Positions 26,466 through 34,608 of a stretch of 36,401 nucleotides of DNA are shown piece by piece. Origin of the DNA: Salinivirgaceae bacterium (GTDB lineage Bacteria; Bacteroidota; Bacteroidia; Bacteroidales; SZUA-534). The stretch spans positions 1 through 36,401 of the forward strand of contig JAUXEM010000012.1 of NCBI GenBank assembly GCA_030620515.1, written 5' to 3'. Below the pieces are notes generated by a model that did no database searches, was not told the DNA's origin, and saw nothing but the letters and a program-made list of their open reading frames with translations. The translations under genes and the position numbers were made by a program. The first letter of the stretch is position 1, and every line of letters starts with the position of its first letter.

Positions 26466-27521
26466 TTAGTTATCCTTATACATATTTTTATAATAATCTT
26501 CGTAAGCTCCTGAAACAATGCGATCCATCCACTTCTGGTTATCTAAATACCAATCAATAGTTTTCTCTAATCCTTCTTCAAATTGTAATGAAGGTACCCA
26601 ACCTAATTTTTTCTCAATTAACGATGCATCAATAGCATAGCGCAAATCGTGACCGGCACGGTCAGTAACATAGGAAATAAGCTTTGCCGATTCGCCTTCA
26701 GCTCTACCAAGTTTTTTATCCATTACTTTACACAACAAACGAATTAAATCAATGTTTGTCCATTCGTTATGCCCCCCAATATTATACGTTTTCCCTATTT
26801 CTGCTTTATGGTAAATTAAATCAATAGCTCTGGCATGGTCAACCACATAAAGCCAATCGCGAATATTTTCGCCTTTACCATAAATTGGAATAGGCTTATT
26901 GTTTTTAATATTATTTATTGCTAGCGGTAATAATTTTTCAGGAAACTGATTCGGACCATAATTATTTGAGCAATTACTTATTACTATTGGTAATTTATAA
27001 GTGTTCATATAGGCACGCACAAAATGATCGCTTGATGCTTTTGAAGCTGAATATGGGCTTTTAGGGTCATAAGAAGTATCCTCATAAAAGAAGCCTGTTT
27101 CACCCAAAGCACCATAAACTTCATCGGTAGAAATGTGATAAAACCTACGACCTTCAAAATCGTCTTTCCAGTATTTTTTTGCGGCATTCAGTAAATTAAC
27201 CGTTCCAAAAACATTTGCTTTAATAAATGCCATAGGGTCGGTTATTGACCTGTCAACATGGCTTTCGGCAGCTAAATGTATTACTCCTTTAAAATCGTTT
27301 TTTGCAAATAAATCGTCAATAAATTGCTCATCGGAAATATCGCCTTTAACAAAGCTATAATTTGGTGCTTTATCAATATCTGAAATATTTTCTAAGTTAC
27401 CTGCATAAGTTAGTTTATCTAAATTAACTATCTCATATTCAGGATATTTATTAACAAATAAACGAACCACATGCGAACCAATAAATCCCGCACCTCCTGT
27501 AATTAATATCTTATTTCTCAT
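26466..27521 (-). CDS. rfbB: dTDP-glucose 4,6-dehydratase
   Basis: A 351-residue extended short-chain dehydrogenase converting dTDP-glucose to dTDP-4-keto-6-deoxyglucose, a precursor of rhamnose and other deoxysugars of O-antigen or capsule. The NAD-binding ITGGAGFIGSH is at 7-17, STDEVYG at 131-137 (Thr132, Asp133, Glu134 are the catalytic trio region), and the YxxxK pair is Tyr157/Lys161. RDWLYVVDHARAID and TDRAGHDLRYAID are the sugar-nucleotide blocks. The rest of the rml pathway (rfbA, C, D) is not in the window. It forms a two-gene unit with the PHP phosphatase gene. Confidence 0.96.
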   Translation of the reverse strand: MRNKILITGGAGFIGSHVVRLFVNKYPEYEIVNLDKLTYAGNLENISDIDKAPNYSFVKGDISDEQFIDDLFAKNDFKGVIHLAAESHVDRSITDPMAFIKANVFGTVNLLNAAKKYWKDDFEGRRFYHISTDEVYGALGETGFFYEDTSYDPKSPYSASKASSDHFVRAYMNTYKLPIVISNCSNNYGPNQFPEKLLPLAINNIKNNKPIPIYGKGENIRDWLYVVDHARAIDLIYHKAEIGKTYNIGGHNEWTNIDLIRLLCKVMDKKLGRAEGESAKLISYVTDRAGHDLRYAIDASLIEKKLGWVPSLQFEEGLEKTIDWYLDNQKWMDRIVSGAYEDYYKNMYKDN

Positions 27522-27625
27522 TAAACAATCTTTTTACTTTAACCCGCAATATGCGTTAATTTTATATAAATACATAAACAGCACTTTATCAATACGTTTA
27601 TAATGTAACAAACTAAAGCGGACCG

Positions 27626-27649
27626 AACCTGCACAAATAGTTCAGGCGG
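27626..27649. repeat. Decayed REP-like fragment
   Basis: AACCTGC (27626-27632) and CAGGCGG (27643-27649) flank a 10-nt core. The same two outer words flank a longer core in the palindrome cluster at 33824-33857. The rest of the 299-nt gap between rfbB and the CCDC81-type gene is AT-rich; apart from the promoter at 27771-27800 nothing else stands out. Confidence 0.3.
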
Positions 27650-27770
27650 ACTCGAAGTGCGTATTTAATCATTCTGATAAAAGCTTAATTTATTCCTTTC
27701 AAACCTATTGAATAAATAGGGTTTAATACTCAATAAGATGCAAACATACATATTTTTAAAAAGAACAAAA

Positions 27771-27800
27771 TTGAACCCATCAAAATATTTTGTATTTTTG
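27771..27800 (+). promoter_or_regulatory. Candidate Bacteroidota promoter for the HU-CCDC81 gene
   Basis: TTG (27771-27773), a 19-nt spacer, and TATTTTTG (27793-27800), a full match to TAnnTTTG. The -7 box ends 20 nt before the ATG at 27821. Confidence 0.65.
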
Positions 27801-27820
27801 CAACATAATAGGTCAAAAAG

Positions 27821-28792
27821 ATGCAAGATTTAAATAAATACATTAGCGGATTACTGTTTATTCACGATTGTGTAATTCTACCTGGTTTTGGTGGTTTTGT
27901 TACTAATTACCACGAAGCAGAACATGAAGAGTTAAGTAATACTTTTCATCCGCCAAAAAAGGATGTGCTATTCAATAAAAATCTTACCTATAACGATGGC
28001 TTAATTATTAACTATTTAGCAAAGAATGCAAATATTAGTTATCGTGAAGCTGAACAAATAATTAAGAACGAAGTGCAAAATGCTTGGTTAAAGCTAGAGG
28101 ACGATGGAGAGGTTTGTTTTGATGGTATTGGCACTTTTAAATACAACAAAAACTGTCAACTAGTTTTTAATCCTGTTATTACCGAGAATCTGCTAACTGA
28201 CTCTTACGGTCTTTCTTCGTTCAGGTTTCCGCCATTGAATTACCAACAAAATGCTCACAAATTAAGTTCAACCTATAATTCACAAACAATGAACCTTGGC
28301 TTGAAACAAACCTTAAAATGGGCAGCAATTGCAATTCCTATTGTGGGAATATTGGCTCTAGTTCCGTACATAAAAAACCAAAACCAGCAATCGGCAAATA
28401 TCGGGTTTTCTACTCCCGTACAGAATGAAACTCCTATTGAAGATACTCATTCTGCAATGATTCCTGACACAAATATTTCAGGCATGATTAATAATGCCAC
28501 CGATAAGCGCACTGCACTATTTTATTCGGAAGAAAACCAAACTGCAATAAAAAAACAGACTATAGATGCAAATAATTTTCACATTATTGGCGCCAGTTAT
28601 AAAGCAGAAGAAAATGCACTAACGCATGCCAATAACTTTATAACAAAGGGCTTTAATGCCGAAGTTATCGAAAATAATAATCTATATCGTGTTTCTATTG
28701 CACAGTTCGACAGCAAAGTAAATGCATTGCACGAATTACGCCGTATTAGGAACGAAGAACAAAACGATAAAGTTTGGCTTTTTGCAAATTAA
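27821..28792 (+). CDS. HU-CCDC81 and SPOR domain-containing membrane protein
   Basis: A 323-residue protein with the Bacteroidota-specific architecture CCDC81-like HU domains, a transmembrane helix, and a SPOR domain. The N-terminal part (1-135) shows the ISGLLFIHDCVILPGFGGFVTN opening and a second HU-like unit ending FDGIGTFKYN. One hydrophobic helix lies at about 165-184 (LKWAAIAIPIVGILALVPYI). The linker (185-250) is rich in N, T and Q. A C-terminal SPOR domain (about 252-323) starts FHIIGASYKAEENA. SPOR domains bind denuded peptidoglycan at division sites, and the HU-like part may contact DNA or protein in the cytoplasm; both roles are by family. It has its own promoter candidate. Confidence 0.92.
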   Translation: MQDLNKYISGLLFIHDCVILPGFGGFVTNYHEAEHEELSNTFHPPKKDVLFNKNLTYNDGLIINYLAKNANISYREAEQIIKNEVQNAWLKLEDDGEVCFDGIGTFKYNKNCQLVFNPVITENLLTDSYGLSSFRFPPLNYQQNAHKLSSTYNSQTMNLGLKQTLKWAAIAIPIVGILALVPYIKNQNQQSANIGFSTPVQNETPIEDTHSAMIPDTNISGMINNATDKRTALFYSEENQTAIKKQTIDANNFHIIGASYKAEENALTHANNFITKGFNAEVIENNNLYRVSIAQFDSKVNALHELRRIRNEEQNDKVWLFAN

Positions 28793-28845
28793 CAGTATTT
28801 AATAAGTATGACAAAGGGTTAAATGTAGGGCAACCGCATTCAAAT

Positions 28846-29301
28846 ATGCAAAAAATTAAACAAACCAATAATTATCCAAAGAGATTAAACTCAATAAAGG
28901 AGCTTTCCCTACCTCTTACAATTGCAACAGGTTCATATGCCACAAATGTTGATTTTTACTTTGAACATTTAAAGCTCAACAAGTGGTTTGAACGCTCTCT
29001 TGTTGTTCTTAATGATGGTACATATCCTGGAAAGCCCGCTCCAAATATTTTTAAAATAGCCGCACAAAAATTAAGTTTTCAAACTTCGGAATGCATAGTG
29101 TTTGAAGATAGTTATTCAGGAAATGAGGCAGCACACAATGCTGGTATTGGAAAAATAATTGCTGTTGAACCTAAACTAAACGCCAACAAATTTAGCATCC
29201 CAACAAAAGATATCGAATTCTGTAATGGTTTTACAAAACTAGACATGTCCTTTTTAAGTGGCTTAAAACTAGTGTTAAGTCATGTACGAGATTTCGGGTA
29301 A
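28846..29301 (+). pseudogene. N-terminally truncated HAD-superfamily hydrolase
   Basis: The frame matches the second half of a phosphatase/phosphoglucomutase-like HAD hydrolase: motif II in PLTIATGSY, motif III Lys in YPGKPAPNIF, and motif IV in CIVFEDSYSGNEAAHNAG. Motif I (DxDGT), with the nucleophilic Asp, and most of the cap domain are missing. Upstream sequence in the frame runs back into the end of the HU-CCDC81 gene (to 28774) without restoring them. Without the nucleophile it cannot be an active enzyme. The last 11 or so codons lie in the left end of the inverted-repeat element at 29270, so the natural C-terminus may also be altered. 28846 is an arbitrary in-frame ATG. Confidence 0.75.
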
Positions 29302-29435
29302 GTTGACGTTATTTTTATAATTTTGTAAAAGTAAAAAAAGTAAAAATAGCCGTAGCTACGTGAGTCTTTTTTTAGTAAAGCAAAAAATAAAAAGAACTAG
29401 ACTTGGTCCTAAAGACTATGCTTGACTTAACACTA
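29270..29435. repeat. 166-bp element with perfect 13-nt terminal inverted repeats
   Basis: TAGTGTTAAGTCA (29270-29282) recurs exactly in inverted orientation at 29423-29435, with further partial matches inward. The interior has no open frame. It contains A-rich runs, the palindrome CGTAGCTACG and a following T run. Size and structure fit a MITE-like non-autonomous element. It overlaps the end of the truncated HAD frame and fills most of the gap before the activase gene. The ends resemble the start of the element near 17492. Confidence 0.6.
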
Positions 29436-29498
29436 AGTATTAATAATTAAAGTGTTGTTTTTGAATGCTCGTAAAAAACAAGTTAAATTAGTCGAATT

Positions 29499-32400
29499 AT
29501 GGAAACTTTAAAACTAGGAGTTGACATTGGTTCGACCACAGCAAAAGTAGTGGTTTGCAATTCTGTTGGTAAAATACTGCATGCTGAATATGTTCGGCAT
29601 AACACCCGTATTCAAGAAACTCTATTGAGCTTATTGAATGAGATTGATATTAAATTTGCCGATTCGCATTTTCAACTTGCCTTTTCAGGTTCTGCAGCAA
29701 TGGGAATAGCTGAAACCACAGGCGCACTATTTATTCAGGAAATTATTGCGGCTGCAACATTAGTCAAAAAAAACTTTAAAAGCGCAAAAAGCCTTATTGA
29801 TATTGGCGGTGAAGATGCTAAACTAATTTTGTTTAAAGACTCTAAAACTCCCGATATTCGCATGAATGGGAGCTGTGCTGGGGGAACTGGTGCATATATT
29901 GACCAAATGGCAGCATTATTAAACGTTTCAATACACGAGCTTAATAGTCAGGCGTGGAAATCGACAAAAACCTACCCAATTGCATCACGCTGTGGAGTTT
30001 TTGCAAAAACCGATGTTCAGAATTTAGTTAGTAGGAAAATTAATATCGCTGATATTGCAGCTTCCATTTTTGAAGCAGTAGCAGGACAAATAGTCAACAC
30101 ACTTGCCCGAGGTAGTAGCATTGAACCAGAAATATTGTTTTGCGGAGGACCATTAACCTATATCAGCTATTTGAGTGAAGCTTTTTGCAAACTTCTAAAA
30201 ATAAGCAAACAGCAAATAATTATTCCCAAACACGCTGAACTATTCACTGCATTAGGAACGGTGTTTTCAATTGACCCAAATACAAAGCCGCTCAAAATAT
30301 CTGATTTTATTCAAACACTTAAAACAACACAGGGCATTTATTCCGAGAGCAACCGCCTTGACAGCTTATTTGCAAATAAAGAGGAAACTATTAATTGGGA
30401 GCTTCAACGACATGAAATAGTAATTCCGGAAAGAAAGCCTACAAGCGGCGAAACCTGCTTTATAGGTATAGATTCAGGTTCAACAACAACTAAAATAGTT
30501 GTTGTTGAACCTGAAGGAAAAATGCTGTATTCTTACTATAAAAACAATAATGGCAAACCACTAGAAACAGCCATTGAAGGACTAAAGGAATTCACAGAAC
30601 TAAAGCATATTGACATTTCAACCCTTATTATTGGCAAGGCAGCAGTAACTGGCTATGGTGAAGAATTAATAAAATCGGCATTAAGAATCGACTATGGATT
30701 GGTAGAAACCGTTGCTCACTTTATTGCGGCAAAACACATTGAACCTTCTGTCACATTTATTCTGGATATTGGCGGGCAAGACATTAAAGCTATTTTTGTT
30801 CAGAACAATACCATAAGCAATATTGAAATTAACGAAGCTTGCTCGTCAGGATGCGGCTCATTTATAGAAGGATTTGCTAATAACTTAGGCTATTCGCGCA
30901 GCGATTTTTCAAATTTAGCTCTACAGGCTGATGCTCCTTACGATTTAGGTACGAGGTGCACTGTTTTCATGAACTCGAAAGTAAAACAAGCTTTACGCGA
31001 AGGAGCCACTATTCCAGATTTATCGGCTGGCTTGGCATATTCTGTAATTAAAAATTGCCTTAATAAAGTACTACGCATTAAAAGTGCATCGAATATAGGT
31101 AACAATATTGTAGTTCAGGGAGGAACTTTTAAAAACAAAGCAGTTTTCAGAAGCCTTGAAGTATTATCGGGTAAAAAAGTTGTTGTTTCAAACAAACCTG
31201 AAATGATGGGTGCATATGGAGCAGCTTTGCATGCGATAGATTTAAACCAATCTGCCGATGTATTTAGTTCGTTCGTTGGTTTCCAAAATCTGGATAATAT
31301 TATTAAATACGATACAAATATATCTACTTGCAAGGGTTGTACAAATAGCTGCCAAATTACTACTTACAAGTTTGCACACCAAGGGCTATGTTTTTCTGGA
31401 AACAAGTGCGAAAAATATTTTACGAACAACAGTAAAGCCATTAAACATGGACTCAATATTTTTGATTATAAACGCCAAATTCTTTTTGACAGACCTGTTA
31501 AAAACGAGACTTCAAAAAAAGGCATAATAGGAATACCGCGAATTCTTAATATGTATGAAAACTATCCTTTTTGGCACACACTATTTTCCAATTGTGGATT
31601 TCAGGTTAAGATATCAGATGAAAGTACATATAAAATTTATAAAGAGGGAATTGGTGCTTTAATGTCTGACAATATTTGCTTTCCAGCAAAATTAGCACAT
31701 GGGCACATTGTAAATTTAATTAAAAGAAAAGTTGAGCGAATATTTTTCCCTTTTGTTATTTATGAAAAAAACGAATTCCAAAATACGGACAATAGCTATA
31801 ACTGCCCAATAGTTACTGGGTATTCCGAAGTTTTAAAAAACACTACCTTTTTAGATAATTCAGCAGATATACCTTTCGATTCGCCGGCAATAAACTTCAA
31901 TAATTCTGATTTACTGAAAAAAGCATGCTGGAAATATTGCAAAAATTTGGGTGTTGCAAAATCATCGTTCACCAAAGCCTTTGCTGCTGCCTTACGCGAA
32001 CAACAAAACTACAAATCACTTTTACAAATTGAAAACCAAGCCATTCTTAGCAATGCATTAATAACGAATAAACTGGTAATAATGCTAGCTAGTCGCCCAT
32101 ATCATACTGACAAGCTTATTCATCAACAAGTATCACAAATTCTTTCAGATTTAGGAGTAAATGTAATTAACGAAGACATTATACTAGGAGAAAAAAATGA
32201 AGGATTTGATTCTTATCATTCTGTTTCGCAATGGAACTACACGAACAGAATGTTACAATCGGCATATTGGGCGTCCAAACAAAAGTTTGTTATGGGCTTT
32301 ATTCAATTAAATTCGTTTGGCTGTGGTCCTGATTCTTTTATTATTGATGAGATTAGTGATTTGTCTAAAAAATCAGGCTTATCTTATGCCCTAATCCGAA

Positions 32401-32513
32401 TCGATGAAATATCTAGTCCAGGATCCATTAAACTTAGACTTCGTTCATTAGTTGAATCGTTAAAAATAAAAGCTCAAAATGTTCAAACTAAAAACCAAAC
32501 AGCACTAGTATGA
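29499..32513 (+). CDS. Acyl-CoA dehydratase activase, duplicated BadF/HgdC ATPase domains plus DUF2229-like region
   Basis: A 1004-residue protein with two tandem BadF/BadG/BcrA/BcrD-HgdC ATPase domains. Domain 1 (about 5-262): LGVDIGSTTAKVV, DIGGEDAKLI (101-110), CAGGTGAYID (Cys126), RCGVF (Cys165). Domain 2 (about 321-585): IGIDSGSTTTKIVV, DIGGQDIKAI, ACSSGCGSF (Cys448, Cys452), RCTVF (Cys487). In HgdC two cysteines of this kind hold a [4Fe-4S] cluster at the dimer interface and feed ATP-driven electrons to a 2-hydroxyacyl-CoA dehydratase. A Cys cluster follows (Cys611, 614, 618, 631, 637), then a DUF2229-like part from about 672. The true dehydratase substrate is unknown. The stop overlaps the next gene's ATG by 4 nt. 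Confidence 0.9.
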   Translation: METLKLGVDIGSTTAKVVVCNSVGKILHAEYVRHNTRIQETLLSLLNEIDIKFADSHFQLAFSGSAAMGIAETTGALFIQEIIAAATLVKKNFKSAKSLIDIGGEDAKLILFKDSKTPDIRMNGSCAGGTGAYIDQMAALLNVSIHELNSQAWKSTKTYPIASRCGVFAKTDVQNLVSRKINIADIAASIFEAVAGQIVNTLARGSSIEPEILFCGGPLTYISYLSEAFCKLLKISKQQIIIPKHAELFTALGTVFSIDPNTKPLKISDFIQTLKTTQGIYSESNRLDSLFANKEETINWELQRHEIVIPERKPTSGETCFIGIDSGSTTTKIVVVEPEGKMLYSYYKNNNGKPLETAIEGLKEFTELKHIDISTLIIGKAAVTGYGEELIKSALRIDYGLVETVAHFIAAKHIEPSVTFILDIGGQDIKAIFVQNNTISNIEINEACSSGCGSFIEGFANNLGYSRSDFSNLALQADAPYDLGTRCTVFMNSKVKQALREGATIPDLSAGLAYSVIKNCLNKVLRIKSASNIGNNIVVQGGTFKNKAVFRSLEVLSGKKVVVSNKPEMMGAYGAALHAIDLNQSADVFSSFVGFQNLDNIIKYDTNISTCKGCTNSCQITTYKFAHQGLCFSGNKCEKYFTNNSKAIKHGLNIFDYKRQILFDRPVKNETSKKGIIGIPRILNMYENYPFWHTLFSNCGFQVKISDESTYKIYKEGIGALMSDNICFPAKLAHGHIVNLIKRKVERIFFPFVIYEKNEFQNTDNSYNCPIVTGYSEVLKNTTFLDNSADIPFDSPAINFNNSDLLKKACWKYCKNLGVAKSSFTKAFAAALREQQNYKSLLQIENQAILSNALITNKLVIMLASRPYHTDKLIHQQVSQILSDLGVNVINEDIILGEKNEGFDSYHSVSQWNYTNRMLQSAYWASKQKFVMGFIQLNSFGCGPDSFIIDEISDLSKKSGLSYALIRIDEISSPGSIKLRLRSLVESLKIKAQNVQTKNQTALV

Positions 32514-33769
32514 GTGAATTAGCTATTTTTACCGAAGCCGATAAATCGAGAACTATTCTATTGCCTTGGCTATCGGAATACTATTCACCATTTGCACCTG
32601 TTATTGGGTCTTTAATTGGCTATAAAATTGAAAATTTACCTCCTTCAAATAATCTTTCAATTGATTTAGGATTAGAATATGCGAATAACGAGATATGCTA
32701 CCCTGCCACCTTAATAGTTGGTGATGTTATTCAGGCTTTAAAAAGCAATAAATACAAACCCGAAGAAATTGCCATTGGCATAACACAAACAGGTGGCCAA
32801 TGTAGAGCTACCAACTATATTTCAATAATTAAACGGGCAATGGAACATGCCGGCTTTAGTAATATTCCCATTGTTGGTATTGCACCTTCAGGCTCAATGT
32901 TTAATGAGCAACCTGGTTTTAAACCAAATTGGCTGAAAATTATTAAGCCAGTATTTCAAGCTATACTATTCTGCGATAGCATCTCGCGCCTGTATCATGC
33001 AACTGCTTCTCGCGAACAAGGTAGTATCAATTCAAAAAAATTAAGAGATAAATACATACAGCTTGGAGCTGAATTAGTGGGAAAGAAAAAAGGAAGTAAA
33101 CTACTACCATTATTAGAAAAAGCTATTGATGAATTTAATGAAATTCCTATTATAAATTCGAATATTAAAACAGTAGGTATTGTTGGTGAGATATTTATAA
33201 AATACAATTCTTTTGGAAAATTCCATATTACTGACTGGCTGATTGAAAATCAGATTGAAGTGGTTTTACCTCCATTAATGGAATTTTTTATGCAAGCTTT
33301 TGTGAATTCTAAAGTTTTAGAGAAAGAATACATAAACAAGAAAAATAGCTTTGGATTTGTAAGTGACATACTCAAATTATTAGCAAATAAGCATATTGCA
33401 AAATATGAGAAAACTCTAACAAAATTTAAATACTACCGCCCCTTTCACAATATAAACCACTCAGCAAAACTTGCATCTGAAATACTTAGCTTAAACAACC
33501 AATACGGCGAAGGTTGGCTTATACCTGCCGAAATTGCTGCCTATTCAAAGCAAAACATTAATCATGTTATTTGTATTCAGCCTTTTGGTTGTATAGCTAA
33601 TCATATTGTAGGTAAAGGCATGGAAATGAAGATAAAAAGCCTTTATCCTGATATGAACCTTTTGTACCTCGATTTTGATTCAGGAATGAGCAAGGTTAAT
33701 ATATTAAACAGGTTACATTTTTTAATTCAAAACATTAAATTACCTCGGGGCAAGCCCACGAGGCATTAA
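32510..33769 (+). CDS. 2-hydroxyacyl-CoA dehydratase-related protein (partner of the activase)
   Basis: A 419-residue protein related to the C-terminal part of the large activase/dehydratase-related proteins. Seen: EYANNEICYPATLIVGDVIQALK (about 60-82), TQTGGQCRATNY (about 91-102, with conserved Cys), IVGIAPSG, and a C-terminal CIQPFGCIANHI block. These cysteines are likely Fe-S ligands. Translationally coupled to the preceding gene by a 4-nt overlap (ATGA). In many Bacteroidota and Clostridia the two parts are, from memory, one polypeptide of about 1400 residues. The last nine residues (LPRGKPTRH) and the stop are encoded inside a REP-like palindrome (33743-33763), so the original C-terminus was probably replaced. 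Catalytic role unproven. Confidence 0.82.
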   Translation: MSELAIFTEADKSRTILLPWLSEYYSPFAPVIGSLIGYKIENLPPSNNLSIDLGLEYANNEICYPATLIVGDVIQALKSNKYKPEEIAIGITQTGGQCRATNYISIIKRAMEHAGFSNIPIVGIAPSGSMFNEQPGFKPNWLKIIKPVFQAILFCDSISRLYHATASREQGSINSKKLRDKYIQLGAELVGKKKGSKLLPLLEKAIDEFNEIPIINSNIKTVGIVGEIFIKYNSFGKFHITDWLIENQIEVVLPPLMEFFMQAFVNSKVLEKEYINKKNSFGFVSDILKLLANKHIAKYEKTLTKFKYYRPFHNINHSAKLASEILSLNNQYGEGWLIPAEIAAYSKQNINHVICIQPFGCIANHIVGKGMEMKIKSLYPDMNLLYLDFDSGMSKVNILNRLHFLIQNIKLPRGKPTRH

Positions 33770-33857
33770 AATTCAAAAAAACAAATTTCAAATTTCAAAA
33801 AAAAGACGAGGCAAGCCTCGGGGAACCTGCCCGTCGTGTAACTTTGGCAGGCGGGTT
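33743..33857. repeat. Cluster of three REP-like palindromes
   Basis: Three GC-rich hairpins sit in otherwise AT-rich DNA: 33743-33763 (CCTCGGGGC...GCCCACGAGG, one bulged base), 33807-33820 (perfect CGAGGC-AA-GCCTCG), and 33824-33857 (AACCTGCC...GGCAGG...GTT). The first and second share the CGAGGC/GCCTCG core in a related form. Between them is an A-rich stretch with the short direct repeat AAATTTC. The first palindrome supplies the end and stop codon of the upstream gene. These look like dispersed extragenic repeats; the cluster could also act as a transcription barrier. Confidence 0.6.
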
Positions 33858-33924
33858 AAACCCAAAAGAGATTAAATACTAACTATGCATTTAAAAGAAA
33901 ACCAGTACTAAAAAAAATTAAACT

Positions 33925-34401
33925 ATGAACAAAATTTGGCTGATAACTCTAATAATGATTTCTGTTTTTGCATATTCGTGCAAAACACAACAAAAATCCG
34001 AAAAACCAAGTACCGAACCAATTACAGTAATTAAAGCAACACAAGAACATTGGCATGCTGGTGTTCGCGATGGTGGTAGTGGCACCGATTATTTTATAAA
34101 ATTATTGGTTAATAGCAGCAAAACTATCTCGTTCGATTCTTTATGGGTTGCAAATACACGCCTAAAAATTAGGATAGTGAAAAACGGCTCTGTCCTTTTA
34201 AACCAAACAGAGATTACTAAAGGCGATACTATTACCTTACGTAGCACTTTATTAAAACGTGGCGATTCAAAACCCGAACCCATTGTAAGCCCTATGTCAA
34301 AAGGTGAATTACAAGTTCTAATTCAATATTATTTGGATAAAAAAGCAAATTATTTATTGACTCCCGATTTAGAAGAAATAAAAGGTCCTTTGCGTCCTTA
34401 A
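33925..34401 (+). CDS. Hypothetical lipoprotein
   Basis: A 158-residue protein with a lipoprotein signal peptide, MNKIWLITLIMISVFAYSC (lipobox AYSC, Cys19), followed by a charged linker and one compact beta-rich domain (HWHAGVRDGGSGTDYFIKLL, about 44-63, and later L-x-I-x-I-V-K-N-G-S strands). I do not recognise a family. The HAGVRDGGSGTDY stretch is the most distinctive feature. It is preceded by the REP-like cluster and followed by the decayed restriction-modification locus. No terminator was found after it; the 207-nt gap to the HTH-methyltransferase gene is AT-rich and otherwise without recognised features. Confidence 0.75.
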   Translation: MNKIWLITLIMISVFAYSCKTQQKSEKPSTEPITVIKATQEHWHAGVRDGGSGTDYFIKLLVNSSKTISFDSLWVANTRLKIRIVKNGSVLLNQTEITKGDTITLRSTLLKRGDSKPEPIVSPMSKGELQVLIQYYLDKKANYLLTPDLEEIKGPLRP

Positions 34402-34608
34402 AAAGGATATCGGCAGATAATTTTCAGACTTACGAAAAGTTTACAAATTAAAGAATGTATAAAATTATTTATTACTACAACAAACTCAAATTGAGCCCTT
34501 TCTGACAAATGCTTTATATACATTGTTACTCGTTCATTCTTTTTCCTTTCTTTGTTAATCATTTCTATACATATTTGTAACCATTGTATAAGGTTTAATA
34601 ATGTGGTT

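Noticed and set aside
34552-34608. Longer start for the HTH protein, adding 19 residues
   Set aside because: The added residues are hydrophobic and unlike any HTH family; the ATG at 34609 begins right at the HTH-like sequence.
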